DNA from: Dyella choica | GTDB taxonomy: Bacteria > Pseudomonadota > Gammaproteobacteria > Xanthomonadales > Rhodanobacteraceae | NCBI RefSeq assembly: GCF_003977665.1 | Contig: NZ_RYYV01000004.1 | Coordinates: forward strand, 62,001 to 126,000 | DNA length: 64,000 nucleotides | Direction of reading: 5' to 3' | Shown here: in pieces, positions 1-7,582 of the stretch | Numbering within the stretch: the first letter of the stretch is position 1 | Layout of the letters: every line of letters begins with the position of its first letter | Notes under the pieces: model-generated | Told to the model about the DNA's origin: nothing | Databases searched by the model: none | What the model saw: the letters and a program-made list of their open reading frames with translations, nothing else | Position numbers and translations under genes: made by a program

Positions 1-298
1 CGTCCGTGACGGCACGCACGGTTCTCTCGTCGATGTTGCAGCCGAACTTGTTCCAGCTGTTCCACCCCATCGGCGGCGTCTTGGCCAGGCCGTTGGCGGT
101 ACGCGTCGGATCATGCGACTCCCGGAAGATCGAACGGTTCGGCCCCATCTCCATGTTGAACAACTTCTGGCTGTCCGGCTCGTTGCCCGGCGGCGTCTGC
201 GCCGAAACTCGCACAGCCGGCGCCAATAGGAGCGACAGCACCACGAGCATGCTGAGCATCCATGGGCGCCAACGGTGGCCAGAATTTGATGGGAACAT
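1..298 (-). CDS. Secreted GH27 alpha-galactosidase, N-terminal part
   Basis: Partial gene running off the left edge. The reverse strand encodes a short basic start, a hydrophobic run ([12 protein letters not shown]) and an Ala-x-Ala-like cleavage region (VSAQ). It then reads [18 protein letters not shown], the hallmark N-terminal motif of family GH27 (clan GH-D) alpha-galactosidases. The family hydrolyses terminal alpha-galactosides; export to the periplasm or outside is inferred from the signal peptide. I chose the ATG at 298 because GGAGA lies about 9 nt upstream. In-frame ATGs further upstream (near 352) and downstream (262) are possible. The catalytic Asp residues lie outside the window. 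Confidence 0.85.
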   Translation of the reverse strand, partial: MFPSNSGHRWRPWMLSMLVVLSLLLAPAVRVSAQTPPGNEPDSQKLFNMEMGPNRSIFRESHDPTRTANGLAKTPPMGWNSWNKFGCNIDERTVRAVTD

Positions 299-714
299 TA
301 TCGATGGTCTCCGAATGCACGGCGCGAAATGCACGGCGTATTTGTCATACATTACTACCATACAAGAGACGCTCAGAAAATTGCTTTTTTGCGGCATGCG
401 GAATGCAGCACATGGCATGCGGAAAACTGCATAAGGAGAAAAATCCGAGGCATCCGAACGTTTCCCATCGGGAAGCAACGTTTAGGAAACGGCACCCTCC
501 CTTGTTTGCAGGGGAGGGCCGGGGTGGGGTTTCACGAGCTTGCGGCAGTGTTTGAGTTCAACGCGAGGTTGCTTCACCCCACCCCAGCCCTCCCCTACTA
601 CACGTAGGGGAGGGAGCCGTTGTTCGCCAGCTGAGACATAACGCTAATCAGGTGCAAGCAGGGGGAGGAGCTTGCTTCAGGCACGGGCGCTCGATAGTCC
701 GCCGCCCTCCCCCA
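299..714. other. Intergenic stretch carrying a long interspersed repeat
   Basis: No credible gene is seen. The part nearest 299 should contain the promoter of the alpha-galactosidase gene. Positions 485-664 hold copy A of the dispersed element described separately, and the remainder up to the P450 stop codon shows nothing recognisable. Confidence 0.6.
485..664 (+). repeat. Interspersed repeat element, copy A (about 180 bp)
   Basis: This stretch is nearly identical to the reverse complement of 45721-45903. It contains two GC-rich hairpins, CCCTCCC...GGGAGGG near 495-515 and CCCTCCCC...GGGGAGGG near 588-614. They flank an inner inverted pair GGGGTGGGG / CCCCACCCC. The shared ends run from GGAAACGGC to AATCAGGTGCAAGCAGGG. 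There is no ORF, so it looks like a non-autonomous (MITE-like or BIME-like) intergenic element. Confidence 0.85.
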
Positions 715-1929
715 TCATGGATCGCCCAACCTGATGCATAGCGTTTCCAGCGATCGAAACAACACGGAGCGGCGCCAGTCAGGAGGCTCGTCGACCAGTT
801 CGGCACGGCACAACACAGGCGCGAGCGACTCGAACGCGGCGCGCGCCTCATGTCGCGCCAGACCGACACCAAGGCACGTATGGATGCCCGCACCGAAAGA
901 GACATGGCGGATCTTCGGTCGGGAAGGATCGAATCGATCCGGATCGCCAACGTCCTGCGGGTCGCGATTGGCCGCCGCGAGGCAGCAGACTACCGAGTCG
1001 CCGGCGCAGAAGCGGTAGCCTTCGCATTCGATGTCCTCGCGAACTACGCGGCCCGCAAGATGGACCGGCGACTCGAAGCGAAGCGTCTCTTCGACCACTG
1101 CAGCCGACCTTTCGGCGGGGTTCGCAGCAAGCTCGACCAATGCGTCCCGATGACGCAGCAGTGAGAGCACGCCGTTGCAGATCAGGTTTCGGCTCGTTTC
1201 CTGGCCCGTAACCAGAATCAGGATGATGGAATCGATGGCTTGCTGTCGGCTCAAGCGGCCGAGCGAGATGGCATTGCCGAGCTGCGCGATCACTGTATTG
1301 GCGTCGCGATCTCCTGCAAGCTTGAGCTGGGCACCGACGTACGCCCGCAGGGTACGCGCCGCCTCTGCGGCGCATGCGTAGACGTCCGGGGAGCGTTTGA
1401 CGTCGAGCGCTTGCGCGAGCGGCTTTGCCCACATCCGTATCCACGGCGCGTCTTCCACGGGAACGCCAACGAACAGGCACAGGCAGGTGAGCACATAGGG
1501 AATCGCATAGTCAGCCATCACGTCGAGGCTCGCACGCTGCTCGATCCGCGCCGTCATGGCACAGGCAATGTCCCGGCATCGGTCGTGCATCACCTGGAGT
1601 GCATCACGCGAAAATGCATCGGCCAGCGCCGACCGCAACGTCGTGTGATACGGGGGGTCGCGAAACATGACCCAGTGGTCAACGAGGTGATAAAGCTCCT
1701 GCAATTCGGGCGGCAGCAGGCCCGGATCGGCGCTGCGATGGCTTTCGCGGCCAAAGCGGCTGTCTGCCAGGATGGCACGCGTCAAGGCATTGCCCAGCAC
1801 GTACCAGCCGCCTTCGATACCCGCATTGACCGGCTTGCCCCAATGAACCGGGGCAATGTTTCGATAGCGCGCGTAGTAGTCGTACGGCGCTTCGTGCAGC
1901 GCTTCGGCGAGTGGATCGAATCGCAGCAT
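715..1929 (-). CDS. Cytochrome P450
   Basis: A 404-residue soluble bacterial P450, normal length for the class. Visible hallmarks are the haem loop FGAGIHTCLGVGLAR with the Cys thiolate ligand near residue 352, the K-helix EETLR motif, and the I-helix stretch TGQETS, where the usual Thr pair is Thr/Ser-like. P450s mono-oxygenate a substrate using electrons from a ferredoxin or flavodoxin. No redox partner is encoded nearby. It is the last gene of a minus-strand run, 39 nt downstream of the di-iron protein gene, so it probably belongs to the same operon as the 2OG oxygenase and the PGLAG-repeat protein. The substrate is unknown. Confidence 0.93.
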   Translation of the reverse strand: MLRFDPLAEALHEAPYDYYARYRNIAPVHWGKPVNAGIEGGWYVLGNALTRAILADSRFGRESHRSADPGLLPPELQELYHLVDHWVMFRDPPYHTTLRSALADAFSRDALQVMHDRCRDIACAMTARIEQRASLDVMADYAIPYVLTCLCLFVGVPVEDAPWIRMWAKPLAQALDVKRSPDVYACAAEAARTLRAYVGAQLKLAGDRDANTVIAQLGNAISLGRLSRQQAIDSIILILVTGQETSRNLICNGVLSLLRHRDALVELAANPAERSAAVVEETLRFESPVHLAGRVVREDIECEGYRFCAGDSVVCCLAAANRDPQDVGDPDRFDPSRPKIRHVSFGAGIHTCLGVGLARHEARAAFESLAPVLCRAELVDEPPDWRRSVLFRSLETLCIRLGDP

Positions 1930-1968
1930 GGTGTCGCGCTCAGGTCGTGCAGGCGACTGCGCTGACGG

Positions 1969-2703
1969 TCACGCGGCCTGGCGCGCTCGTGCATCCCCGT
2001 TGGCAGCAGGCGCCGCATAGAGGTGTAGTTCGTGGAAATAACCACGAAATACGGCGGCAATTTCCCGAATCAGGCCCTCCAGGATTTGCATCGGGTAACG
2101 GCGCGCCTGCATGACCGAACACGCGATGTCGACCATCACATCGTAATGTCCGTCCTTGTCGTCTATGCCGGTGTGAGCGCGGGCGCCTTTGACATGGTCT
2201 TCGGAGAGCGCGGCGCCGGCACGTTCCACCACCTTGCGTGACGCGATCGAGGAATTCCATTCAACGTACAGCGAGTACGCGACAGCCGGAAGCGAGCCGA
2301 ACTCGGCGATTCGTTGCATCAGCAATTGCATCAACACGGTCGTGGCAGGCATCGGCGGCGTGCCGAGCACCGCGGTCTCGGACAAGCCATGAGCCTTCAG
2401 ATCGGCAAGATAGAGCCGGTCATGGTTCATTTCGGTCTCGACATAGTCGGCCCACCGCCTTGCCGCTTCGTAGTCCTCCTGCACCATCGCGGCGAGCGCC
2501 AACGCGTCGGTGGCTGCCGTGGCTCGGATTCGGCGGACAGTTTCGACGCGATGCCGCAGATAGTATTTGATATCGAGCTTCTCTTTCTCGTCGATGAGAT
2601 GGTTGGCGCGTGGAACGGTGGCTCCGAACGTGGACGCCTCTTCGTTCAACAGCTGCTCGATCGCTTGACGCGTAGACTTGAGGACTGATTCGGGCGTTTT
2701 CAT
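1969..2703 (-). CDS. Haem-oxygenase-like di-iron oxidase candidate
   Basis: A 244-residue all-helical protein. I read it as a haem-oxygenase-like di-iron oxidase (HDO, 'iron-containing redox enzyme') from the spacing of candidate ligands: E91 and H94 in ETEMNHD, E148 in YVEWN, then H177 followed by D182-x3-H186 (AHTGIDDKDGH). HDO-fold enzymes oxidise amino acids or alkyl chains in natural-product pathways. The assignment rests on the motif pattern, not on a clear family match. The ATG at 2703 removes an unlikely Ser/Arg-rich extension. The gene lies 52 nt after the 2OG oxygenase gene and 39 nt before the P450, suggesting one transcript. Alternative: a TenA/thiaminase-like helical protein without iron. 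Confidence 0.65.
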   Translation of the reverse strand: MKTPESVLKSTRQAIEQLLNEEASTFGATVPRANHLIDEKEKLDIKYYLRHRVETVRRIRATAATDALALAAMVQEDYEAARRWADYVETEMNHDRLYLADLKAHGLSETAVLGTPPMPATTVLMQLLMQRIAEFGSLPAVAYSLYVEWNSSIASRKVVERAGAALSEDHVKGARAHTGIDDKDGHYDVMVDIACSVMQARRYPMQILEGLIREIAAVFRGYFHELHLYAAPAANGDARARQAA

Positions 2704-2755
2704 GATGACTCGCTTTTCCTCGAATTTTGTGGATGGATTTGGTTTGTCGTAGTTC

Positions 2756-3403
2756 TCACGTTGCGACATTGAAGAAGAAATTCTGCGTGAGCCTGCCATC
2801 ATCCGAACTTCGACCGAATCCGCTCAGTCGCGCATGGAATTGGCGGCTATCGAATACGATGCATCGATTGAAGCGCATGGGTACGGCGGCCAGCTGGTCC
2901 CACTTGCTGTCGATGTCGAAGCCATCTTTCTCAAACGTTTTCAGCAACGTCTCCGGCGTCTTGTTGGTGCGAGCCATCGCTTCGCGCCAAGCGCTAGATT
3001 CGAAGTCAGGCACATCATCCCAGCCTGTCTCACGATGGCGATAGAATGCCGTGCCGCCTTCGCATTGGCTGGGCTCGTTCAAGTAGACGATCGCCGCGTA
3101 GCGCGTCACCATCGAATCGAAGTGAACCCAGGTCTTGCGATCGGGATCGTCCTGCTCTCGCTCGAAGATCAATCGAAACTCCCCAGTTGGCATATGCCAG
3201 TAGATGAGCTTGCGCAACTGGTCTGCAATCAATTCGAGCCCCACCTGGCTGAAGCCGTGTTGAGGCATGGTAAGCTGACCCTTGTAGTACGTTTTTTCCT
3301 GGCTCGATTCCATCTCCTTGAAGGGGAGCGACAGCGCGTAGCGCCGTACGAGGTCCGGATCGGGATAGAAGTTGTCAATGATGCAAAGACGAAGATTGCT
3401 CAT
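2756..3403 (-). CDS. 2OG-Fe(II) oxygenase, DUF6445-like
   Basis: A 215-residue protein with the layout of DUF6445 2-oxoglutarate/iron oxygenases. The N-terminus reads NFYPDPDLVRRYALSLPF. The iron-binding HxD is H94-x-D96 in TWVHFDS, followed by the core strands AAIVYLNEP and GGTAFYRH. The distal His is near residue 190 (QFHARLSGFG), with an Arg about 14 residues later (GRLTQNFFF) suited to bind 2-oxoglutarate. The family is expected to hydroxylate or otherwise oxidise a substrate. The start codon lies inside the end of the upstream NodU-like gene (29 nt overlap), implying translational coupling. The substrate is unknown; the neighbouring proline-rich repeat protein is an attractive but unproven candidate. 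Confidence 0.8.
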   Translation of the reverse strand: MSNLRLCIIDNFYPDPDLVRRYALSLPFKEMESSQEKTYYKGQLTMPQHGFSQVGLELIADQLRKLIYWHMPTGEFRLIFEREQDDPDRKTWVHFDSMVTRYAAIVYLNEPSQCEGGTAFYRHRETGWDDVPDFESSAWREAMARTNKTPETLLKTFEKDGFDIDSKWDQLAAVPMRFNRCIVFDSRQFHARLSGFGRSSDDGRLTQNFFFNVAT

Positions 3404-4154
3404 ATTGCCACCCATATAGTGCGGCACCAAACGCAGTGCCGTCGTGGACCGCAGGTTGGACGAACACTTCGCTTACAGGCAAGGCATGGCGGATGCGTGA
3501 GCACAACGCCTGATTCAGTGCGGGATCGCCCGCCAGGCATAGACAGGTGCAACCGGTCTTCTCCAACGCCAGCGCACTCAAACTCAACATCGTTTCCTCG
3601 AACGAGGATCGCGCGCCCGATGGGTCGAGCTGGTCGCGCGAAACCCGTGCAAGCTTGCAGATGCCACCCGCGCTGGCGTGAAAAATATCCGCCCGCTCAA
3701 GGGGCGGGACGAACGCCCCCGGCGCGCCACCCAACCGGACTGCGCCGCCTTCACTTCCACTGATAATGAGGATGGCGGCTTCATCGTATCCGGATGCGTG
3801 CAGAGCACTATATGCCTGAGCCAATGCAGGGTCCACCACCAGCATGCGCGATTGCGGCGAGCACGGCAGCCGCAACACGCAGTCCGCCACGGTCAGTCTG
3901 CGCGACCGACTCGCTGCGGGGCTTGCGTCGCAAAACACGATCACGTCGACGTCGACGTAGGCAATGCCAGCGCTCGACAGACAATATTCGACGCTTCGCT
4001 CAGGCATGCTCATGGGGTGCAAACCGTAGTCGCCGGGCAATACTTGCTCGCACTGGCCGCTCAACTGCGCCTCCTCGATCGAGACCGGACTGCCCCGCTC
4101 TCCCAGCAGGCAGGCACATGGATGATGCGAGAGAGCGACGCCAAGTGTGTACAC
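3375..4154 (-). CDS. Degenerate NodU-type carbamoyltransferase N-terminal domain
   Basis: A 259-residue protein from a GTG start preceded by AGGGAAG. It resembles only the Kae1-like N-terminal domain of NodU/CmcH O-carbamoyltransferases. It opens with VYTLGVALSHHPCACLL and ends with LCLAGDPALNQ followed by EVFVQPAVHDGTAFGAALYGW, echoing the family blocks LCLAGGVALN and QPAAGDAGGALGAAL. Family members are usually about twice as long because of a C-terminal carbamoyl-adenylate domain, absent here. The metal-binding block, normally HHxxHAASAF, reads DPALAQAYSAL, so the ligand His positions are Pro and Gln. I infer a non-catalytic or repurposed domain. An ATG at 4280 would overlap the upstream gene and lacks support. 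Confidence 0.65.
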   Translation of the reverse strand: MYTLGVALSHHPCACLLGERGSPVSIEEAQLSGQCEQVLPGDYGLHPMSMPERSVEYCLSSAGIAYVDVDVIVFCDASPAASRSRRLTVADCVLRLPCSPQSRMLVVDPALAQAYSALHASGYDEAAILIISGSEGGAVRLGGAPGAFVPPLERADIFHASAGGICKLARVSRDQLDPSGARSSFEETMLSLSALALEKTGCTCLCLAGDPALNQALCSRIRHALPVSEVFVQPAVHDGTAFGAALYGWQYEQSSSLHH

Positions 4155-4225
4155 CGTTTCTTCCCTATTTCGATGGCATGTCGATGTGTCTTCCGCAGCT
4201 CGGCCCGAAAAGTTTCCATCGTTCG

Positions 4226-4606
4226 TCAGACGCCACGGCGTATCGGACCTCCAAGCTTCGCATTCTCTCGTGCGAGGCATTCGCAGGTGTCGATCGTTGC
4301 GCGCAATACGTTTTGCATCGCCCGCATCCCCGCGCCGTGGTGTGACATCAGCTGGTCGAGCAGAGCACCTTCCTCGAATTCGAATGCATAGCGTGTCTTG
4401 GCGGTTTCCCCATAGGCAATGAGACGTTCCGCAAATGCCGGATCGAATGCCACCATCATCAGCAGCTTTTCCAGTTGCGAGAAAGAAGGATCAGCGCGCT
4501 CTTCGGCGGCCTCGGCCGGTGCGCGCGCGCCTGCAGGATCTACCGGCGCCGACGTGTCTGTTGTCGGCGTCGGTAGTGGGGTTAAGGCGCGCGCGTCTTC
4601 GCTCAT
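4226..4606 (-). CDS. Small helical protein of unknown function
   Basis: A 126-residue protein. Residues 1-40 are rich in Pro, Thr and Ala and probably disordered. Residues 41-126 look helical (SQLEKLLMMVAFDPAFAERLIAYG). The phrase FDPAFAERL followed by an acidic EFEEGALLDQL resembles the small LigA-like/Os1348 domains that occur as leaders or accessory proteins in some RiPP clusters. That is a weak resemblance by eye only. It lies 51 nt downstream of the PGLAG-repeat gene and 71 nt upstream of the NodU-like gene, so it is probably co-transcribed. No clear Shine-Dalgarno is visible before the ATG, but an in-frame stop just upstream makes this the first possible ATG. Confidence 0.6.
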   Translation of the reverse strand: MSEDARALTPLPTPTTDTSAPVDPAGARAPAEAAEERADPSFSQLEKLLMMVAFDPAFAERLIAYGETAKTRYAFEFEEGALLDQLMSHHGAGMRAMQNVLRATIDTCECLARENAKLGGPIRRGV

Positions 4607-4657
4607 TTGAAGGGAGGCTGCCTACACCCACGCAGCAGCCTTTCGTTTTTTGTCGCG

Positions 4658-5578
4658 TTACTTCACGACATCCATGGCCACCGGACCGGCAAGGCTCGGC
4701 ACATGGACCCGGAACGTCTGAGATGCCAAGCCCGGATGCTGCGCGGCGAGGCCTACATAACCCGGCGAGAGGCCCGTAACGTGGGGTTGTGCGTAGGCGA
4801 GTCCCGCCAGACCCGGCATGGGGGCAACCAGCCCAGCCAAGCCTGGAATGATCCCGGTCAGACCAGGTGCATAGACCTGTCCCGCCAGACCCGGATTGAA
4901 TCCGGCTAGACCAGGCACATAGCCAAGCCCTCCCAGGCCCGGATGGATCCCGGCTAGACCAGGCGTGTGATAGGCAAGCCCCGCCAGACCCGGGTGGAAT
5001 CCGGCCAGGCCGGGCGTAAAGCCGAGCCCCGCCAGGCCCGGATGGATTCCAGCTAGACCAGGCGTGTAATAAGCAAGCCCCGCCAGACCCGGTTGGAATC
5101 CGGCCAGGCCGGGCGTATAGCCAAGTCCTGCCAGGCCTGGATGGATGCCGGCTAGACCCGGCTGATAGGCAAGCCCCGCCAGACCCGGGTGGAATCCGGC
5201 CAGGCCGGGCGTATAGCCAAGCCCTGCCAGGCCCGGATGGATGCCGGCCAGACCAGGCGTGTGATAGGCAAGCCCCGCCAGACCCGGGTGGAATCCGGCC
5301 AGACCGGGTGTATAGCCTAGCCCTGCCAGGCCCGGATGGATTCCAGCCAGACCAGGCGTGTAATGGGCAAGCCCCGCCAGACCCGGCGCGAATCCTGCCA
5401 GACCGGGCGAGAACGTAAACCCGGGTTGTCCACCCCATCCACCCCAAGGAATGCCACCGGGCACGTTTCCAGGCACGTTTCCGGGCACGTTCCCGGGCAC
5501 ATTTCCAGGCACGTTCCCGGGCACGTTCATGTAACCAGCAAGATTGGGTTGATTGAATTCAGGAATGCCGTAATTCAT
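4658..5578 (-). CDS. PGLAG-repeat, elastin/collagen-like low-complexity protein
   Basis: A 306-residue protein with no signal peptide or membrane segment. The first 18 residues (MNYGIPEFNQPNLAGYMN) are unique sequence. Five VPGN units follow, resembling elastin VPGxG repeats. The body holds more than 20 PGLAG pentapeptides separated by two or three aromatic, His or hydrophobic residues, such as YT, FH, IH and LAYH. These form a higher-order unit of about 33 residues (about 99 bp in the DNA). The C-terminal 50 residues degenerate and end SLAGPVAMDVVK. A strong GGAGGG ribosome site precedes the ATG. It is encoded upstream of three oxygenase genes, so it may be a structural protein or the substrate of Pro, Tyr or His oxidation. 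The function is unknown. Reading frames in other phases here are by-products of the repeats. Confidence 0.82.
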   Translation of the reverse strand: MNYGIPEFNQPNLAGYMNVPGNVPGNVPGNVPGNVPGNVPGGIPWGGWGGQPGFTFSPGLAGFAPGLAGLAHYTPGLAGIHPGLAGLGYTPGLAGFHPGLAGLAYHTPGLAGIHPGLAGLGYTPGLAGFHPGLAGLAYQPGLAGIHPGLAGLGYTPGLAGFQPGLAGLAYYTPGLAGIHPGLAGLGFTPGLAGFHPGLAGLAYHTPGLAGIHPGLGGLGYVPGLAGFNPGLAGQVYAPGLTGIIPGLAGLVAPMPGLAGLAYAQPHVTGLSPGYVGLAAQHPGLASQTFRVHVPSLAGPVAMDVVK

Positions 5579-5785
5579 GTTCCCTCCGTCACATTCATAG
5601 ATGAATGGCGCAGACTGGGTTCCGCATCGGCCTTCGAGCGCCGCGCCTCACCTCGATGCCAATCGGTGAGCGGCACTCAAGAAACTAGCGGCCGCCCCAA
5701 GTTTTTCGCTCGCAGTAACTCCCCGTTGAGGATTGCCCCAGCGGAGGCGTGGCGCACAGCGACAGGTTCGGGAGCGCTTGCTTAC

Positions 5786-6235
5786 TTAGTAGAGGCAGTA
5801 CTGCATGCCGGGCATGGATCCGCCCACAGGGATCCGCATCGGGGCCGGATCTTCAATTTGCGAGACCTGGCGGGTGGCGATGTTGAAATGGACCAGAAAG
5901 CGCGGCGCGAACAAGGAAATCTTCCGTTCCGTGCAGCTGAATTCGAACACGATGCGAGCCTCGTCCGGATCGCTTTCACCGTTCAGGCAATAAGCCGTAC
6001 GAAATACTTCGGCATCGAGCAAGTGCTCGATGAAGTGACTTTGGACTTGTGGATCCTTGAGCGCCTCGATCACGTACGGCCATGACGGGTTCGACGTCGC
6101 CCCAAGCAGCCCTTGCGCATCGGCGACGGCTTTTTCCAGGGCACCGAGGAGTTCAGTTTCCGGCCCGGACGGCTTGCCTTGAAGTTCTGACTCGGGCTCT
6201 CGTGCAACAGATGGGTTTTTCGTACGCTTTTCCAT
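5786..6235 (-). CDS. Hypothetical protein, first gene of the oxygenase locus
   Basis: A 149-residue soluble protein that I do not recognise. The N-terminal 35 residues are polar and probably disordered. A helical part follows (LGALEKAVADAQGLLG, WPYVIEALKDPQVQSHFIEHLL). The C-terminal half looks beta-rich (ARIVFEFSCTERKISLFAPRFLVHFNIATRQVSQIEDP), and the tail is GGSMPGMQYCLY. A near-perfect Shine-Dalgarno (AAGGAGGTGAC) precedes the ATG, indicating high expression. It is 207 nt upstream of the PGLAG-repeat gene on the same strand, and a promoter probably sits in the 289-nt gap before it. A precursor, chaperone or recognition role is only speculation. Confidence 0.7.
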   Translation of the reverse strand: MEKRTKNPSVAREPESELQGKPSGPETELLGALEKAVADAQGLLGATSNPSWPYVIEALKDPQVQSHFIEHLLDAEVFRTAYCLNGESDPDEARIVFEFSCTERKISLFAPRFLVHFNIATRQVSQIEDPAPMRIPVGGSMPGMQYCLY

Positions 6236-6524
6236 GTCACCTCCTTATCATGGTCATGCGACGATCCGTTCGGCATTCAAGATGCGCATCTCTGCGCAAG
6301 ACGGCTATCCGATTGAACGGCCGCCAACGTCTCGCCATCGATTCGACACTGTGCCCAACGACTACGTCTGCGTTCACTACGCCCACGTTCATGACTTGGC
6401 ATGCGAAGGCTGCTAGTGCGACGCTGCTGCGGCACTGCGCCCTCCCTCGGCGTGAGCAAACATTGTCTGGGATGCCGACCGCACAATGAAGGTTCAGATT
6501 CGTATCAGATTCTCGAAATGCGAT

Positions 6525-7451
6525 TCACGCGACCGCGAGCGTGCGGCTCCATGCATGGAGTTGCTCGACACTTGCATTGACTCCGCCGCATACGATGACA
6601 ATTACATTTCTTGCACGTTGCAGCGCCGGCAGATCGGCGTCGAGTGCTGCAACCGATGCGCCACAGGCCGGCTCGACCACTACGCGGTGCTCTTCCAGCA
6701 ATTCAAGGCAGCCGGCGACCGCTGCAGCGTCGCTTACTACCGCGCTCTCGACCGGATGCTGTGTCGCCGCACGCAGCGCCGCGGACGAAACCGCGCGGGC
6801 ACCCAATGAGGTTGCTATGCTGGAAATCGCAGGCAAATTGACCACCCGATTCGCTTTCAGTGCTTGTGCGTAGGAATCCGCACCGACTGTCTCTGCCGCA
6901 ATCACCGGCACGTTGTGCCAGTCATTGCGGCGCAACCCCTCGATAACACCGCACAACAAACCTCCGCCACCCACCGACAGAATGATTGCGTCAGGTTGAG
7001 ACGCCGACCGCGCGATTTCGTCGATCATGGACGCGTGCCCCATCCAAAGCAATTCGTCGTCGAATGGATGAATGAATGCATCATTTTCATGTACAAGACT
7101 GCGTGCGAAGGCATCAGCTTCATTCCAGCTGTCGCCATGAACGATGACTTCAGCGTCTTCCCGTGCAATGAGGCGCCTTGCCCGCTCCGGCGTCGTTTTC
7201 GGTACCACGACAACAACTGGCACGCCGAGCTTGCGCCCTGCATAAGCCACGGCCAAGCCGGCATTACCGCCGGATGATGAAATGAAACGTTCCGCGCCAC
7301 GCTCGCGATAGATCGAACACGCATAGCCCATGCCGCGATTCTTGAACGAACCGGTCGGTTGCCACGCCTCCATTTTTAGAGAAATCGTTTTCATGCAACG
7401 CCTGGACAAGGCTCGTGACTCCAACAGTGGTGTTTCGAAGTGAGTAATCAT
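6525..7451 (-). CDS. PLP-dependent serine/threonine dehydratase-like enzyme
   Basis: A 308-residue fold-type II PLP enzyme. The cofactor lysine is K37 in QPTGSFKNRG. The substrate loop SSGGNAG, the phosphate-binding glycine loop SVGGGGLLCG and the C-terminal VCGG motif are all present. This matches L-serine/L-threonine ammonia-lyases, which produce pyruvate or 2-oxobutyrate plus ammonia. A beta-replacement or amino-acid-modifying role cannot be excluded. The start is set at 7451 because GAGG lies about 6 nt upstream; the 65-residue extension towards 7646 would run into the divergent regulator's promoter. It lies upstream of the oxygenase genes on the same strand but is 289 nt from them, so membership of that operon is uncertain. 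Confidence 0.82.
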   Translation of the reverse strand: MITHFETPLLESRALSRRCMKTISLKMEAWQPTGSFKNRGMGYACSIYRERGAERFISSSGGNAGLAVAYAGRKLGVPVVVVVPKTTPERARRLIAREDAEVIVHGDSWNEADAFARSLVHENDAFIHPFDDELLWMGHASMIDEIARSASQPDAIILSVGGGGLLCGVIEGLRRNDWHNVPVIAAETVGADSYAQALKANRVVNLPAISSIATSLGARAVSSAALRAATQHPVESAVVSDAAAVAGCLELLEEHRVVVEPACGASVAALDADLPALQRARNVIVIVCGGVNASVEQLHAWSRTLAVA

Positions 7452-7582
7452 GTCACCCTCGGTGTTGAATCGATCCAAATGGCTGTCGACACGAAAATTT
7501 CTGAACACCCTCTTCTGCTTTTGCTCGTGGTCTTGTAGGCGAGCGACGCGCAGTATATAAATTGTGCACTGAAAGGGGTTCG

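Noticed and set aside
4491-5447. A 318-codon ORF in another frame of the PGLAG gene
   Set aside because: It is an artefact of the tandem codon repeat. The PGLAG frame has the strong ribosome site and sensible ends.
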